Source of the DNA: Maribacter hydrothermalis
Lineage (GTDB): Bacteria; Bacteroidota; Bacteroidia; Flavobacteriales; Flavobacteriaceae
Direction: 5' to 3'
NCBI RefSeq assembly: GCF_001913155.1
Contig: NZ_CP018760.1
Coordinates: 62,001-126,000, forward strand
DNA length: 64,000 nucleotides
The position numbers were made by a program, and so were the translations under genes. The notes beneath the pieces were generated by a model. The model saw only the letters and a program-made list of their open reading frames with translations. It was not told the origin of the DNA and did not search any database. This document shows, piece after piece, positions 35,965 through 45,779 of this stretch; position 1 is the stretch's first letter; every line of letters starts with the position of its first letter.

Positions 35965-37737
35965 ATGCAAAAAGTTACCCGACTGTTCGACCTCCCCTAT
36001 TATCAGTTAGAGCAATATCCTTTAGAAATGTCACTTGTGTCAAAAAAGGATGGAAAGTGGATGAGTACATCTACCCAAGAATATATAGATAAAGCCAATG
36101 CAATAAGTCGTGGGTTATTACGATTAGGAGTTAAACCAAATGATAAAATTGCAGTAATATCCCTTACCAATAGAACAGAATGGAATATTATGGATATTGG
36201 CGTTTTACAGCTAGGAGCGCAAAATGTACCTGTATACCCTACAATATCCGAGGAAGATTATGCATATGTTTTAAACCATTCTGAAGCAAAGTTTTGTTTT
36301 GTTTCTTGTGGTGAGGTTTATGATAAAGTTACTGCTATTAAAGACCAAGTTATAAGTCTAGAAAAAATCTATTCTTTTGATGAATTATCAAATTGTGAAA
36401 ACTGGGACAAAGTATTAGAACTTGGTACAGATACATCTAACCAAGAGGATGTAGAAAAATTAAAAGAAAAAGTTAAACCCTATGATTTAGCTACTCTTAT
36501 ATATACATCAGGAACAACTGGCCGACCTAAAGGAGTAATGTTATCGCACGATAATTTGGTAAGCAACGCCATTGAGAGCTCTAAACGTTTTCCCATAGAA
36601 GATGGAAACACCAAGGCGTTAAGTTTTTTACCCTTATGTCATGTATATGAGCGAATGATTATCTACTTATACCAATACAGAGGTGTAACCATATATTATG
36701 CAGAGTCACTTGAAAAAATCAGCGATAATCTAAAAGAAACAAGTCCACATGTAATGACAGCGGTTCCTAGATTATTAGAAAAAGTATATGATAAAATATA
36801 TGCCAAAGGAGCTGAGTTAGCAGGAATAAAAAAGAAACTTTTCTTCTGGGCTGTAGACCTAGGACTTAAATATGAACCATACGGACAAAATGGATGGTGG
36901 TATGAAATGCAGTTATCTCTTGCGCGAAAATTAATTTTCAGTAAATGGAAAGAAGGTCTTGGTGGAAACCTAAATCTTATAGCCTCGGGGAGTGCCGCTT
37001 TACAACCAAGATTAGCACGTATTTTTAATGCTGCAGAATTTGGACTTATGGAAGGCTACGGACTATCTGAAACATCGCCAGTGGTTTCCGTAAATGACAT
37101 GCGAAAAGAAGGTTTTCGAATTGGCACCGTGGGTAAGCCTATTGACAGAACAGAAGTAAAAATAGCTGAAGATGGTGAAATTTGTATAAAGGGACCTCAA
37201 GTAATGTTAGGATATTATAAAGATTCTGAAAAAACAAAAGAAGTTATTGTTGACGGTTATTTCCTTACCGGTGATATTGGCGAATTAGACTCGGACGGTT
37301 TTCTTAGAATAACAGACCGTAAAAAAGAGATGTTTAAAACATCGGGGGGTAAATATGTTGCTCCACAGCTTTTAGAGAACAGGTTCAAACAATCACTCTT
37401 TATTGAGCAAATTATGGTTATTGGTGAAGGTGAAAAAATGCCTGCCGCATTAATACAACCAAATTTTGAACATATTAAAGAATGGGCAAAAAGAAAGCAT
37501 ATTTCTGTTGGCGAAAATATGGATATTGTATCTAATGAAAAGGTTATAGCTAGAATTGAAGAGGAAGTTGCTCATGCCAACGAAAGTTTTGCTAAATGGG
37601 AAAAAATTAAACAGTTTAGACTAACTCCCGATGTTTGGAGTATAGATGGTGGTCACCTTACTCCAACTATGAAAATGAAGAGAAAAATTATTAAAGAAAA
37701 ATATATTGCACTTTATAATGATATATACGAACATTAA
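35965..37737 (+). CDS. fadD: Long-chain fatty acid-CoA ligase (FadD-like)
   Basis: The 590-residue enzyme converts long-chain fatty acids to acyl-CoA, the entry to beta-oxidation. It has the P-loop TSGTTGRPKG (181-190), the adenine motif GYGLSETSPVV, the GYFLTGDIGELDSDGFLRIT hinge region and the C-terminal segment with TDRKKEMFKTSGGKYVAPQ. The length and the HVYERM stretch fit the long-chain ACSL-type group. It lies upstream of a MarR regulator and the other three beta-oxidation genes. That placement supports a role in fatty-acid catabolism over lipid synthesis. Confidence 0.9.
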   Translation: MQKVTRLFDLPYYQLEQYPLEMSLVSKKDGKWMSTSTQEYIDKANAISRGLLRLGVKPNDKIAVISLTNRTEWNIMDIGVLQLGAQNVPVYPTISEEDYAYVLNHSEAKFCFVSCGEVYDKVTAIKDQVISLEKIYSFDELSNCENWDKVLELGTDTSNQEDVEKLKEKVKPYDLATLIYTSGTTGRPKGVMLSHDNLVSNAIESSKRFPIEDGNTKALSFLPLCHVYERMIIYLYQYRGVTIYYAESLEKISDNLKETSPHVMTAVPRLLEKVYDKIYAKGAELAGIKKKLFFWAVDLGLKYEPYGQNGWWYEMQLSLARKLIFSKWKEGLGGNLNLIASGSAALQPRLARIFNAAEFGLMEGYGLSETSPVVSVNDMRKEGFRIGTVGKPIDRTEVKIAEDGEICIKGPQVMLGYYKDSEKTKEVIVDGYFLTGDIGELDSDGFLRITDRKKEMFKTSGGKYVAPQLLENRFKQSLFIEQIMVIGEGEKMPAALIQPNFEHIKEWAKRKHISVGENMDIVSNEKVIARIEEEVAHANESFAKWEKIKQFRLTPDVWSIDGGHLTPTMKMKRKIIKEKYIALYNDIYEH

Positions 37738-38141
37738 TTAGGTAGAAGATTATAGTCATATATTTAATAAAAATTCATACCAAAAATATACAACTACTCA
37801 ACTAAAAAAATTCGAGATAGATTGCTCTTTTGTGGTATTGCAGGTTTGGCAGTAATGTGTTATCTATTGAATATTGGACTTTATCAAAGTAATAATAATC
37901 AAATTAGTATATCAATTTATTTGGTCCCATAGTTATGTTGCCATTAATTTTTAATTCCTTAATTGACAAATAACTTAAATAATGAAAATAATATTTTCTT
38001 CAATTCTCATTTACTTGATATTCGTGCTTTAACTGCTTCTGCATCTGCGTCGAAATCGTAATTAAATTTTCAATTCTATGACTCGCAGCTTGTCTTGAAG
38101 ATCTTTATTCCTAGCGAGCTTTTAAAATTCTTAATATTTTA
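37738..38141. other. 404-bp intergenic region between fadD and the marR palindrome
   Basis: No terminator or RNA gene was recognised. A stop-bounded frame at 37771-37932 has hydrophobic content (LLFCGIAGLAVMCYLLNIGL) but no start codon at a sensible place, so it may be a gene remnant or chance. Confidence 0.4.
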
Positions 38142-38171
38142 CAAATTTATTATGCATGCATAATAAATTTG
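38142..38171. promoter_or_regulatory. Perfect 30-bp palindrome, probable MarR operator
   Basis: CAAATTTATTATGCA is followed immediately by its exact reverse complement, a 30-bp palindrome without a spacer centred at 38156/38157. The right arm contains TAAATTTG (38164-38171), a TAnnTTTG -7-like box, and a second such box TATATTTG lies at 38174-38181. A dimeric repressor bound here would block transcription of marR and the fad genes behind it. Confidence 0.75.
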
Positions 38172-38199
38172 ATTATATTTGGTGACCAACCACCAAAGT

Positions 38200-38637
38200 A
38201 TGAAGGAAGCAACAATTGATTATGCCTTAAGAGCTACGTGGCAAGCGGTAGCTAGAATGTATAATGAAGAAGCTAAAAATTTCGATTCTACTATGGCAGT
38301 AGGCTTCACATTATTGAGTATTGACCCAAAGGTAGGCACCCCCTCTACATCATTAGGTCCAAAAATGGGAATGGAAGCTACAAGCCTTTCAAGAATATTG
38401 AAAAGCATGGAAAAAAAAGGACTCATTTTAAGAAAACCAAATCCTAATGATGGACGCGGTGTCCTCATTTACTTAACCGATTTTGGTTTAGAAAAAAGAA
38501 ATGATTCCAAAAGTAGGGTAATTCAGTTTAATGAAGCGGTACAAAATGAGCTTTCTGAAGAAAAATTAACAACCTTTTTTGAGGTAACGGACACCATTAA
38601 TAAGTTGATATCAGATAAAAAATTTTTTACAAAATAA
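38200..38637 (+). CDS. MarR-family transcriptional regulator of the fatty-acid degradation operon
   Basis: The 145-residue protein is a single winged helix-turn-helix domain. PKMGMEATSLSRILKSMEKK is the recognition region and GLILRKPNPNDGRGVLIYLT is the wing. The start is placed at the ATG at 38200; an in-frame TTG (38179) and GTG (38182) lie further upstream, in the -7 region, and are less likely. It is preceded by the 30-bp palindrome and followed after 28 bp by the HAD/crotonase gene. It therefore probably represses itself and the beta-oxidation genes, with an acyl-CoA as the likely releasing ligand, an inference from other fatty-acid regulators. Confidence 0.9.
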   Translation: MKEATIDYALRATWQAVARMYNEEAKNFDSTMAVGFTLLSIDPKVGTPSTSLGPKMGMEATSLSRILKSMEKKGLILRKPNPNDGRGVLIYLTDFGLEKRNDSKSRVIQFNEAVQNELSEEKLTTFFEVTDTINKLISDKKFFTK

Positions 38638-38665
38638 TATTTCAAATTAATACAGTTTTAAGTAC

Positions 38666-41071
38666 ATGAACAAGCACATTAAAAAAGTAGCGGTAATTGG
38701 TTCGGGAATAATGGGTAGTGGTATTGCCTGTCATTTTGCGAATATTGGCGTAGAGGTTTTATTGTTGGACATTGTTCCGCGTGAACTAAATGATAAAGAA
38801 AAAGCGAAAGGTCTAACCTTGCAAGATAAGATAGTTCGCGATAGATTGGTAAATGATTCATTAGCGGCAGCATTAAAATCAAAACCCTCACCTATTTATC
38901 ACCAAAAATTTGCGGACAGAATTACCACTGGTAATTTAGAGGATGATATTGCCAAAGTTTCCAAAGTAGATTGGATTATTGAGGTAGTAGTAGAAAGATT
39001 AGATATAAAAAAGGTTGTTTTTGAAAATCTTGAAAAACACAGAACACCTGGTACATTAATTACTTCTAACACTTCTGGTATTCCTATTCATTTTATGAGT
39101 GAAGGTCGTAGTGATGATTTCCAGAAACATTTCTGTGGAACTCACTTCTTTAATCCGGCGCGTTATTTAAAACTTTTTGAAATAATCCCAGGACCCAAAA
39201 CTTCCCCGGAAGTATTAGATTTTTTAAATGGTTACGGAGAGCAGTTTTTAGGTAAAACCTCTGTAGTGGCTAAAGACACGCCCGCTTTTATAGGTAATAG
39301 AATAGGAATATTTAGCATCCAAAGTCTTTTCCACATGGTAAAAGATATGGGCATGACCGTTGAAGAAGTTGATAAATTAACCGGACCTGTTATTGGAAGG
39401 CCAAAATCTGCAACATTTAGAACTGTTGATGTTGTCGGTTTAGATACACTAGTACATGTTGCTAATGGTATTGCTGACAATTGTAAAGATGATGAAAAAT
39501 TGGAGCTTTTTAAACTCCCAAGCTTCATCAATACCATGATGGAAAATAAATGGTTGGGTAGCAAAACAGGACAAGGTTTTTATAAAAAATCTAAAGACGC
39601 TAAAGGAAATACTGAAATTTTGACTTTAGATTTAGATACGATGGATTATCGTACTAATAAAAAAGCAAGTTTCGCAACCTTAGAATTAACAAAGACGATT
39701 GATAAAGTAGAAGACCGCTTTAAAGTGTTGGTTGCCGGCAAAGACAAAGCCGGAGAATTTTATAGAAAAAGCTTTGCCGCACTGTTTGCCTATGTTTCAC
39801 ATAGAATTCCTGAAATTACAGATGAATTATACAAAATTGATGATGCCATGAAAGCTGGCTTTGGCTGGGAACATGGTCCTTTTCAAATTTGGGATGCAAT
39901 AGGAATTGAAAAAGGTTTAGAAATCATGAAAGCGGAAGGAGAAACTCCTGCTGCATGGGTCAATGAAATGGTTGCTTCTGGCAACAAATCTTTTTACGCT
40001 GTAAAAGACGGCGCTTCTTACTACTATGATATTCCTAAAAAATCTATAGAAAAAATACCGGGACAAGATTCTTTTATCATTCTAGATAATATTAGAAAAT
40101 CTAAAGAAGTATTCAAAAATAGCGGTGTAGTTGTTGAAGATTTAGGCGATGGAATATTAAATGTAGAATTCCAATCTAAAATGAACACTATTGGCGGTGA
40201 TGTTTTAGCCGGATTGAATAAGGCTATAGATTTAGCCGAAAAAGATTTTCAAGGATTGGTTGTTGGTAATCAAGCACCAAACTTCTCAGTAGGTGCAAAT
40301 ATCGGTATGATATTTATGATGGCCGTTGAACAAGAGTATGACGAATTGAACATGGCTATTAAAATGTTCCAAGATACTATGATGCGCATGCGTTATTCTG
40401 CAATACCTACAGTTTCTGCTCCACACGGCATGACTTTAGGTGGTGGTTGCGAGCTTTCGTTACATGCTGATAAAGTTGTTGCGGCGGCAGAAACCTACAT
40501 CGGATTAGTTGAATTCGGAGTAGGCGTAATTCCTGGCGGTGGTGGTTCTAAAGAATTCGCCCTTAGAGCTCAAGATTTATTCCATAAAAATGATGTGGAA
40601 TTAAATATACTTCAAGAGTATTTCTTAACCATTGGTATGGCTAAGGTCTCTACTTCGGCATATGAAGCCTACGATTTGGGAATTTTACAACATGGTAAAG
40701 ATATTGTTGTAGTTAATAAAGAACGTCAAATAGCAACTGCAAAAGCTCATGCCAAATTAATGGCAGAAGCTGGTTATACCCAACCGGTTAAAAGAAAAGA
40801 TATTAAAGTTCTTGGTAAACAAGCTTTAGGTATGTTCTTGGTTGGTACTGATTCTATGGAAGACAGTAAATACATTAGCGAACACGATAAGAAAATTGCA
40901 AATAAGTTGGCGTATGTAATGGCAGGTGGCGATTTATCCGAACCTACATTAGTTACTGAACAATATTTATTGGATTTAGAGCGTGAAGCGTTCTTATCAC
41001 TATGTACTGAACGCAAAACGTTAGAAAGAATTCAACACATGTTGAAAACTGGAAAACCGTTGCGTAATTAA
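38666..41071 (+). CDS. 3-hydroxyacyl-CoA dehydrogenase / enoyl-CoA hydratase, HAD-first fusion
   Basis: This 801-residue bifunctional enzyme does two steps of beta-oxidation. The NAD-binding dehydrogenase is N-terminal (VIGSGIMGSGIACHFANIGV near 10-29) with the C-terminal helical HAD domain after it. The crotonase domain is C-terminal (about 500-700), with both catalytic glutamates recognisable, in TLGGGCELSLHAD (near 589-601) and GLVEFGVGVIPGGGG (near 612-626). The order is the reverse of E. coli FadB. No thiolase domain is included; a thiolase gene follows. The enzyme is cytoplasmic and the second gene of the MarR-led operon. Confidence 0.92.
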   Translation: MNKHIKKVAVIGSGIMGSGIACHFANIGVEVLLLDIVPRELNDKEKAKGLTLQDKIVRDRLVNDSLAAALKSKPSPIYHQKFADRITTGNLEDDIAKVSKVDWIIEVVVERLDIKKVVFENLEKHRTPGTLITSNTSGIPIHFMSEGRSDDFQKHFCGTHFFNPARYLKLFEIIPGPKTSPEVLDFLNGYGEQFLGKTSVVAKDTPAFIGNRIGIFSIQSLFHMVKDMGMTVEEVDKLTGPVIGRPKSATFRTVDVVGLDTLVHVANGIADNCKDDEKLELFKLPSFINTMMENKWLGSKTGQGFYKKSKDAKGNTEILTLDLDTMDYRTNKKASFATLELTKTIDKVEDRFKVLVAGKDKAGEFYRKSFAALFAYVSHRIPEITDELYKIDDAMKAGFGWEHGPFQIWDAIGIEKGLEIMKAEGETPAAWVNEMVASGNKSFYAVKDGASYYYDIPKKSIEKIPGQDSFIILDNIRKSKEVFKNSGVVVEDLGDGILNVEFQSKMNTIGGDVLAGLNKAIDLAEKDFQGLVVGNQAPNFSVGANIGMIFMMAVEQEYDELNMAIKMFQDTMMRMRYSAIPTVSAPHGMTLGGGCELSLHADKVVAAAETYIGLVEFGVGVIPGGGGSKEFALRAQDLFHKNDVELNILQEYFLTIGMAKVSTSAYEAYDLGILQHGKDIVVVNKERQIATAKAHAKLMAEAGYTQPVKRKDIKVLGKQALGMFLVGTDSMEDSKYISEHDKKIANKLAYVMAGGDLSEPTLVTEQYLLDLEREAFLSLCTERKTLERIQHMLKTGKPLRN

Positions 41072-41075
41072 ATAC

Positions 41076-41163
41076 AAAGCTTTTTGCCATTAGCACTTGG
41101 CTATTGGCTTTCTTAATGAACAACAATTAAATGCTAGAAGCCAAAAGCTGACAGCTAAAAGTA
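41076..41163. repeat. AGC(C/T)-rich imperfect inverted repeat between beta-oxidation genes
   Basis: The 101-bp spacer between the HAD/crotonase and thiolase genes is built from short AGC-containing units: AGCTTTTTGCCATTAGCAC, TTGGCTATTGGCTTTCTT, then GCTAGAAGCCAAAAGCTGAC and AGCTAAAAG. The left and right halves are imperfect inverted copies. Such mosaics occur between flavobacterial genes. It may form a hairpin in the mRNA. Confidence 0.5.
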
Positions 41164-41172
41164 AGATTAGAA

Positions 41173-42363
41173 ATGAAAACAGCATATATAGTAAAAGCAT
41201 ATAGAACAGCAGTAGGAAAAGCACCAAAAGGAGTTTTCCGTTTTAAACGTGCTGACGAACTTGCTGCCGAAACCATTCAGTATATGATGGCTGAAGTACC
41301 GCAATTAGACAAAAAACGTATTGACGATGTCATCGTAGGTAATGCAATGCCCGAAGGTTCTCAGGGATTAAATATGGCTCGTTTAATCTCACTTATGGGA
41401 TTAGATATCGTAGACGTGCCTGGGGTAACCGTAAACAGATTCTGTTCCTCAGGAATTGAGACCATTGGCATCGCAACTGCCAAAATTCAATCAGGAATGG
41501 CAGATTGTATTATTGCGGGTGGTGCAGAGAGTATGAGTTCCGTTCCTATGACAGGCTTTAAACCTGAACTGAATTACGACACCATTAAATCTGGACATGA
41601 AGATTATTATTGGGGAATGGGTAATACAGCTGAAGCCGTCGCTAATCAATTTAACGTTTCTAGAGAAGACCAAGATGAGTTTGCTTATCACTCGCATATG
41701 AAAGCTCTAAAGGCCCAAGCAGAAGATCGCTTTCAAGATCAAATCGTTCCAATAACAGTGCATCAAACTTATGTGGATGAAAATGGAAAAAAGGCAAACA
41801 AGAGTTACACTGTAAATAAAGATGAAGGTCCTAGAAAAGGAACTAGTAAAGAGGCATTAGCTGGTTTACGAGCAGTTTTTGCCGCTGGTGGTAGTGTTAC
41901 TGCTGGTAACTCCTCTCAAATGAGTGATGGTGCTGCCTTTGTTTTAATTATGAGTGAGGACATGGTGAAAGAATTAAATTTAGAGCCAATTGCCCGCTTA
42001 GTAAATTATGCCGCTGCCGGTGTTGAACCTCGTATTATGGGAATTGGTCCTGTAAAAGCAATTCCTAAGGCATTAAAGCAAGCAGGTTTAAAACAAGATG
42101 ATATAGAATTGATTGAATTAAACGAAGCTTTTGCTTCACAATCATTAGCAGTAATACGAGAACTGAAGCTCAACCAAGATATCGTTAATGTTAATGGAGG
42201 TGCAATTGCATTAGGACATCCGCTGGGTTGTACCGGAGCTAAATTATCCGTTCAATTGTTTGATGAAATGCGTAAACGTAACATGCAAGGCAAGTACGGC
42301 ATGGTGACCATGTGTGTAGGAACTGGCCAAGGTGCGGCTGGAATATTTGAATTTTTAAAATAA
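41173..42363 (+). CDS. fadA: Acetyl-CoA C-acyltransferase (thiolase) of beta-oxidation
   Basis: The 396-residue enzyme performs the final thiolytic step, releasing acetyl-CoA. The nucleophile is Cys91 in [12 protein letters not shown], and the other active-site residues are His349 ([10 protein letters not shown]) and Cys381 ([11 protein letters not shown]). All are conserved and the length is normal for the family. It lies 101 bp behind the HAD/crotonase gene on the same strand. The pair forms the multienzyme core of the pathway, separated by an AGC-rich repeat. Confidence 0.95.
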   Translation: MKTAYIVKAYRTAVGKAPKGVFRFKRADELAAETIQYMMAEVPQLDKKRIDDVIVGNAMPEGSQGLNMARLISLMGLDIVDVPGVTVNRFCSSGIETIGIATAKIQSGMADCIIAGGAESMSSVPMTGFKPELNYDTIKSGHEDYYWGMGNTAEAVANQFNVSREDQDEFAYHSHMKALKAQAEDRFQDQIVPITVHQTYVDENGKKANKSYTVNKDEGPRKGTSKEALAGLRAVFAAGGSVTAGNSSQMSDGAAFVLIMSEDMVKELNLEPIARLVNYAAAGVEPRIMGIGPVKAIPKALKQAGLKQDDIELIELNEAFASQSLAVIRELKLNQDIVNVNGGAIALGHPLGCTGAKLSVQLFDEMRKRNMQGKYGMVTMCVGTGQGAAGIFEFLK

Positions 42364-42439
42364 TAACTTATTACTAGTTAGTTTATATAGTGTTTTAAAT
42401 TCTATTTACTGACTATTTTATATTAAATACCACTAAATT

Positions 42440-44251
42440 ATGAGTACAGATACTGCAAATAATGATCTTCTTAGAGGAGGACAGTTCCTTGTCAAAGAAA
42501 CCAAATGTGAAGATGTTTTCACACTTGAAGATTTGAGTGAAGAACAACGAATGATGCGCGATAGCACTAAAGAATTCGTAGATAGAGAGCTTTGGGCACA
42601 TTGGGAACGTTTTGAGAAAAAAGATTATGCTTACACTGAGGAAACCATGCGTAAAGCTGGTGAATTAGGATTGTTAAGTGTTGCAGTACCTGAATCTTAC
42701 GGTGGTATGGGAATGGGCTTTGTGTCTACCATGTTAGTTTGCGATTATATTTCCGGCGCAACTGGTTCTTTTAGTACAGCCTTCGGAGCACATACAGGAA
42801 TTGGAACAATGCCAATAACATTGTATGGTACTGAAGAACAAAAACAAAAATATGTTCCTAGACTTGCTTCTGGTGAATGGTTTGGCGCGTATTGTCTTAC
42901 TGAACCAGGTGCTGGTTCTGACGCAAATTCAGGAAAAACTAAAGCCGTGCTTTCTGAAGACGGTAAATCTTACAGCATCACAGGACAGAAAATGTGGATT
43001 TCCAATGCTGGTTTCTGTAACATGTTTATTGTTTTTGCTCGTATTGAAGATGATAAAAACATTACCGGATTCATAGTTGAAAATGACCCAAGTAATGGTA
43101 TCACTTTAGGTGATGAAGAAAAGAAGTTGGGTATTCATTCCTCCTCTACCCGTCAGGTTTTTTTCAATGAAACCAAAGTTTCTGTTGAAAATATGCTTTC
43201 TACAAGAGGAAACGGATTCAAGATTGCGATGAACGCTTTAAACATAGGACGTATTAAATTGGCCGCTGCTTGTTTAGATGCACAAAGAAGAGTCATTGGT
43301 GAGGCTACTAGATATGCAAACGAGCGTATTCAGTTTAAAACACCTATTATGAACTTTGGTGCTATAAAATCTAAAATTGCAGAAATGGCAACTAGCGTTT
43401 ATGTGGATGAATCTGCTAGTTATCGTGCTGCAAAAAATATTGAAGATCGTATCGCTATTCGTGAAGCAGAAGGTAACACACATCAAGAGGCTGAATTAAA
43501 AGGTGTTGAGGAATATGCTATTGAGTGTTCTATCCTTAAAGTAGCAGTTTCAGAAGATTGTCAAAATACAACGGATGAAGGTATTCAAATTTTTGGAGGT
43601 ATGGGCTTTAGTGCAGATACGCCAATGGAATCTGCTTGGAGAGATTCAAGAATAGCCCGAATTTATGAAGGTACCAACGAAATCAACAGAATGTTGGCCG
43701 TAGGAATGCTTGTTAAAAAAGCAATGAAAGGTCATGTTGATCTTCTTGGCCCTGCCACGGCTGTTGGTGAAGAATTAATGGGAATACCTTCTTTTGAGGT
43801 TCCTGATTTTTCTGAGTTATTCGCTGAAGAAAAAGATATATTAAAAAGACTTAAAAAAGTTTTCTTAATGGTTGCCGGCTCTGCAGTTCAGAAATTTGGA
43901 CCTGAGTTAGAAAATCACCAACAATTAATGTTGGCTGCTTCGGACATTCTTATAGAAGTATATATGGCAGAATCTGCTTTATTACGTACGGAGAAGAATG
44001 CAAAACGTTTTGGCGAAGATGCCCAAGCAACACAAATAGCGATGTCTAGATTATATCTTTTCAATGCTACAGAAATCATTATTAAAAAAGGTAAGGAAGC
44101 AATCGTTTCTTTTGCCGAAGGTGATGAGCAACGGATGATGTTAATGGGTCTTAAACGCTTTACAAAATATACTAACTACCCTAATATTGTTGCTTTACGC
44201 ACGCAAATTGCAGATAAAATAGCAGCAGATAACGGGTACACCTTTGACTAG
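42440..44251 (+). CDS. Acyl-CoA dehydrogenase
   Basis: The 603-residue flavoenzyme makes the trans-2-enoyl-CoA, the first oxidation of beta-oxidation. Landmarks include LTEPGAGSDANSGKTKA (FAD and substrate site), QKMWISNAGFCNMF, RIQFKTPIMNFGAI, and the catalytic Glu motif RIARIYEGTNEINRM. A C-terminal extension of about 150 residues makes it longer than short-chain enzymes, like the very-long-chain type. It ends the MarR-led operon and is closed by a strong terminator. Confidence 0.95.
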   Translation: MSTDTANNDLLRGGQFLVKETKCEDVFTLEDLSEEQRMMRDSTKEFVDRELWAHWERFEKKDYAYTEETMRKAGELGLLSVAVPESYGGMGMGFVSTMLVCDYISGATGSFSTAFGAHTGIGTMPITLYGTEEQKQKYVPRLASGEWFGAYCLTEPGAGSDANSGKTKAVLSEDGKSYSITGQKMWISNAGFCNMFIVFARIEDDKNITGFIVENDPSNGITLGDEEKKLGIHSSSTRQVFFNETKVSVENMLSTRGNGFKIAMNALNIGRIKLAAACLDAQRRVIGEATRYANERIQFKTPIMNFGAIKSKIAEMATSVYVDESASYRAAKNIEDRIAIREAEGNTHQEAELKGVEEYAIECSILKVAVSEDCQNTTDEGIQIFGGMGFSADTPMESAWRDSRIARIYEGTNEINRMLAVGMLVKKAMKGHVDLLGPATAVGEELMGIPSFEVPDFSELFAEEKDILKRLKKVFLMVAGSAVQKFGPELENHQQLMLAASDILIEVYMAESALLRTEKNAKRFGEDAQATQIAMSRLYLFNATEIIIKKGKEAIVSFAEGDEQRMMLMGLKRFTKYTNYPNIVALRTQIADKIAADNGYTFD

Positions 44252-44288
44252 TTCAGATTACCTTTTGTTGTTTGGTAAATTGAATGTT

Positions 44289-44314
44289 AGCCGCCCAAAT
44301 TGGGCGGCTTTTTT
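44289..44314 (+). terminator. Rho-independent terminator of the fad operon
   Basis: AGCCGCCC pairs with GGGCGGCT around AAATT and is followed by six T. It lies 37 bp after the acyl-CoA dehydrogenase stop codon, ending the four-gene unit. Confidence 0.9.
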
Positions 44315-44351
44315 ATTTGGTAAACATTTTAATCATACCTAATTTTAACTC

Positions 44352-45779
44352 ATGAATAAAAAATTACTTCTAAAGGTTTATAATGTAGAGGAATTTAATT
44401 CCAATGGTCATCTACTAATAGACCAATTGACTTCTCATTTAGAGGATAAATTAAATGCTTATTCAAAAAATGCCATCAATTGGAACGAACCAGAACACGA
44501 GTTAAAGTTTTGGAAAGACTTTTTAAAAAATGGTTCTAAAAAAGACTTGTTTAAAGAAATAACCAAACATACCACCTATACTCATCATCCACATTATCTT
44601 GGTCATCAAGTAAGTCCGCCTGCACCGATTACTGCACTCACTGGGTTAATTAGTTCTTTGTTAAATAACGGAACCGCAGTTTATGAAATGGGCATGGCTT
44701 CAAATGCTATTGAGCGTATTATTATCGAACTTGTTTGTAATAAAATTGGTTTCAAAGAGTCTTCTAGCGGTTTTTTAACTTCTGGTGGTACATTAGCAAA
44801 CCTTACAGCTTTATTGAGCGCTAGGAAAGCTATTACAAAAAAAGATATTTGGAATGAGGGCAACCAAAACCAATTAGGTATTATGGTTAGCGAAGAAGCT
44901 CATTACTGTGTAGATCGTGCCGCTAGAATTATGGGACTTGGTAATCAAGGAATTATTAAGGTGCCTGTTACAAGGGAATTCCAAATGGATACTTCCCTTT
45001 TAGAATCTAAATTTGAAGAAGCAAAAGCCAAAGGCATAGAAGTATTTGCAATCATAGGAAGTGCACCTTCTACCGCTACAGGTATTTTCGATGATCTTGA
45101 AACTATTGGAGGTTTTGCTGAAAAACAAAAAATTTGGTTTCATGTAGATGGAGCGCATGGTGGTGCGGGAATTTTTTCTAAAAAATACAGACATACCCTA
45201 AATGGCATTGATAAAGCCGATTCCGTTGTTATAGACGGACATAAGATGATGATGATGCCAGCCCTAACTACAGCTTTACTATTTAAAAATGAAATAAATT
45301 CAAAAGCCACCTTCAGTCAAAAAGCGGATTATTTACTTTCAGATTCTGAACATGAAGATTGGTACAACTCTGGCAAACGTACATTTGAATGTACGAAGAA
45401 CATGATGTCCATACATTGGTTTACCCTTTTAAAACTATATGGAGAAGAAGTTTTTGATGCCAATGTAACTCAGTTATATGATATGGGCGCTATTTTTGCA
45501 AATCTAATAGCGGAAGAACCAAATTTTGAAGTAGCACTACAACCAATGTCCAATATTGTTTGTTTTAGATTTATTGAACCCGGAATGAGCACAGAGTACC
45601 TCAACGAATTAAATATCAAAATTCGCCAAGCTCTTTTAGAAGATGGCGAATTTTATATTGTACAAACAAAATTAAAAGGCGTGCATTACATGCGTATTAC
45701 GGTAATGAACCCGTTTACCACACTACAGCATTTTAAAGCTTTAATTGAAAAGATTAAGCTGATTAAAACAAGTATTTAA
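44352..45779 (+). CDS. Group II pyridoxal-phosphate decarboxylase-like enzyme
   Basis: The 475-residue protein belongs to the group II PLP decarboxylases (glutamate, diaminobutyrate, aromatic amino acid type). Visible are TSGGTLANLTALLSARKA (near 143-160), His184 in SEEAHYCVDRAARIMG, Asp266 in FHVDGAHGGAG, and the PLP-binding Lys298 in VIDGHKMMMMPA. The substrate is not clear, and the HK-MMMM run differs from the usual HKW. Its last 4 bp overlap the convergent GH15 gene. The fad terminator separates it from the operon upstream. Confidence 0.85.
   Translation: MNKKLLLKVYNVEEFNSNGHLLIDQLTSHLEDKLNAYSKNAINWNEPEHELKFWKDFLKNGSKKDLFKEITKHTTYTHHPHYLGHQVSPPAPITALTGLISSLLNNGTAVYEMGMASNAIERIIIELVCNKIGFKESSSGFLTSGGTLANLTALLSARKAITKKDIWNEGNQNQLGIMVSEEAHYCVDRAARIMGLGNQGIIKVPVTREFQMDTSLLESKFEEAKAKGIEVFAIIGSAPSTATGIFDDLETIGGFAEKQKIWFHVDGAHGGAGIFSKKYRHTLNGIDKADSVVIDGHKMMMMPALTTALLFKNEINSKATFSQKADYLLSDSEHEDWYNSGKRTFECTKNMMSIHWFTLLKLYGEEVFDANVTQLYDMGAIFANLIAEEPNFEVALQPMSNIVCFRFIEPGMSTEYLNELNIKIRQALLEDGEFYIVQTKLKGVHYMRITVMNPFTTLQHFKALIEKIKLIKTSI

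Noticed and set aside
37771..37932. A hydrophobic open frame between fadD and marR
   Set aside because: There is no sensible start codon and no family resemblance; kept only as a possible remnant.
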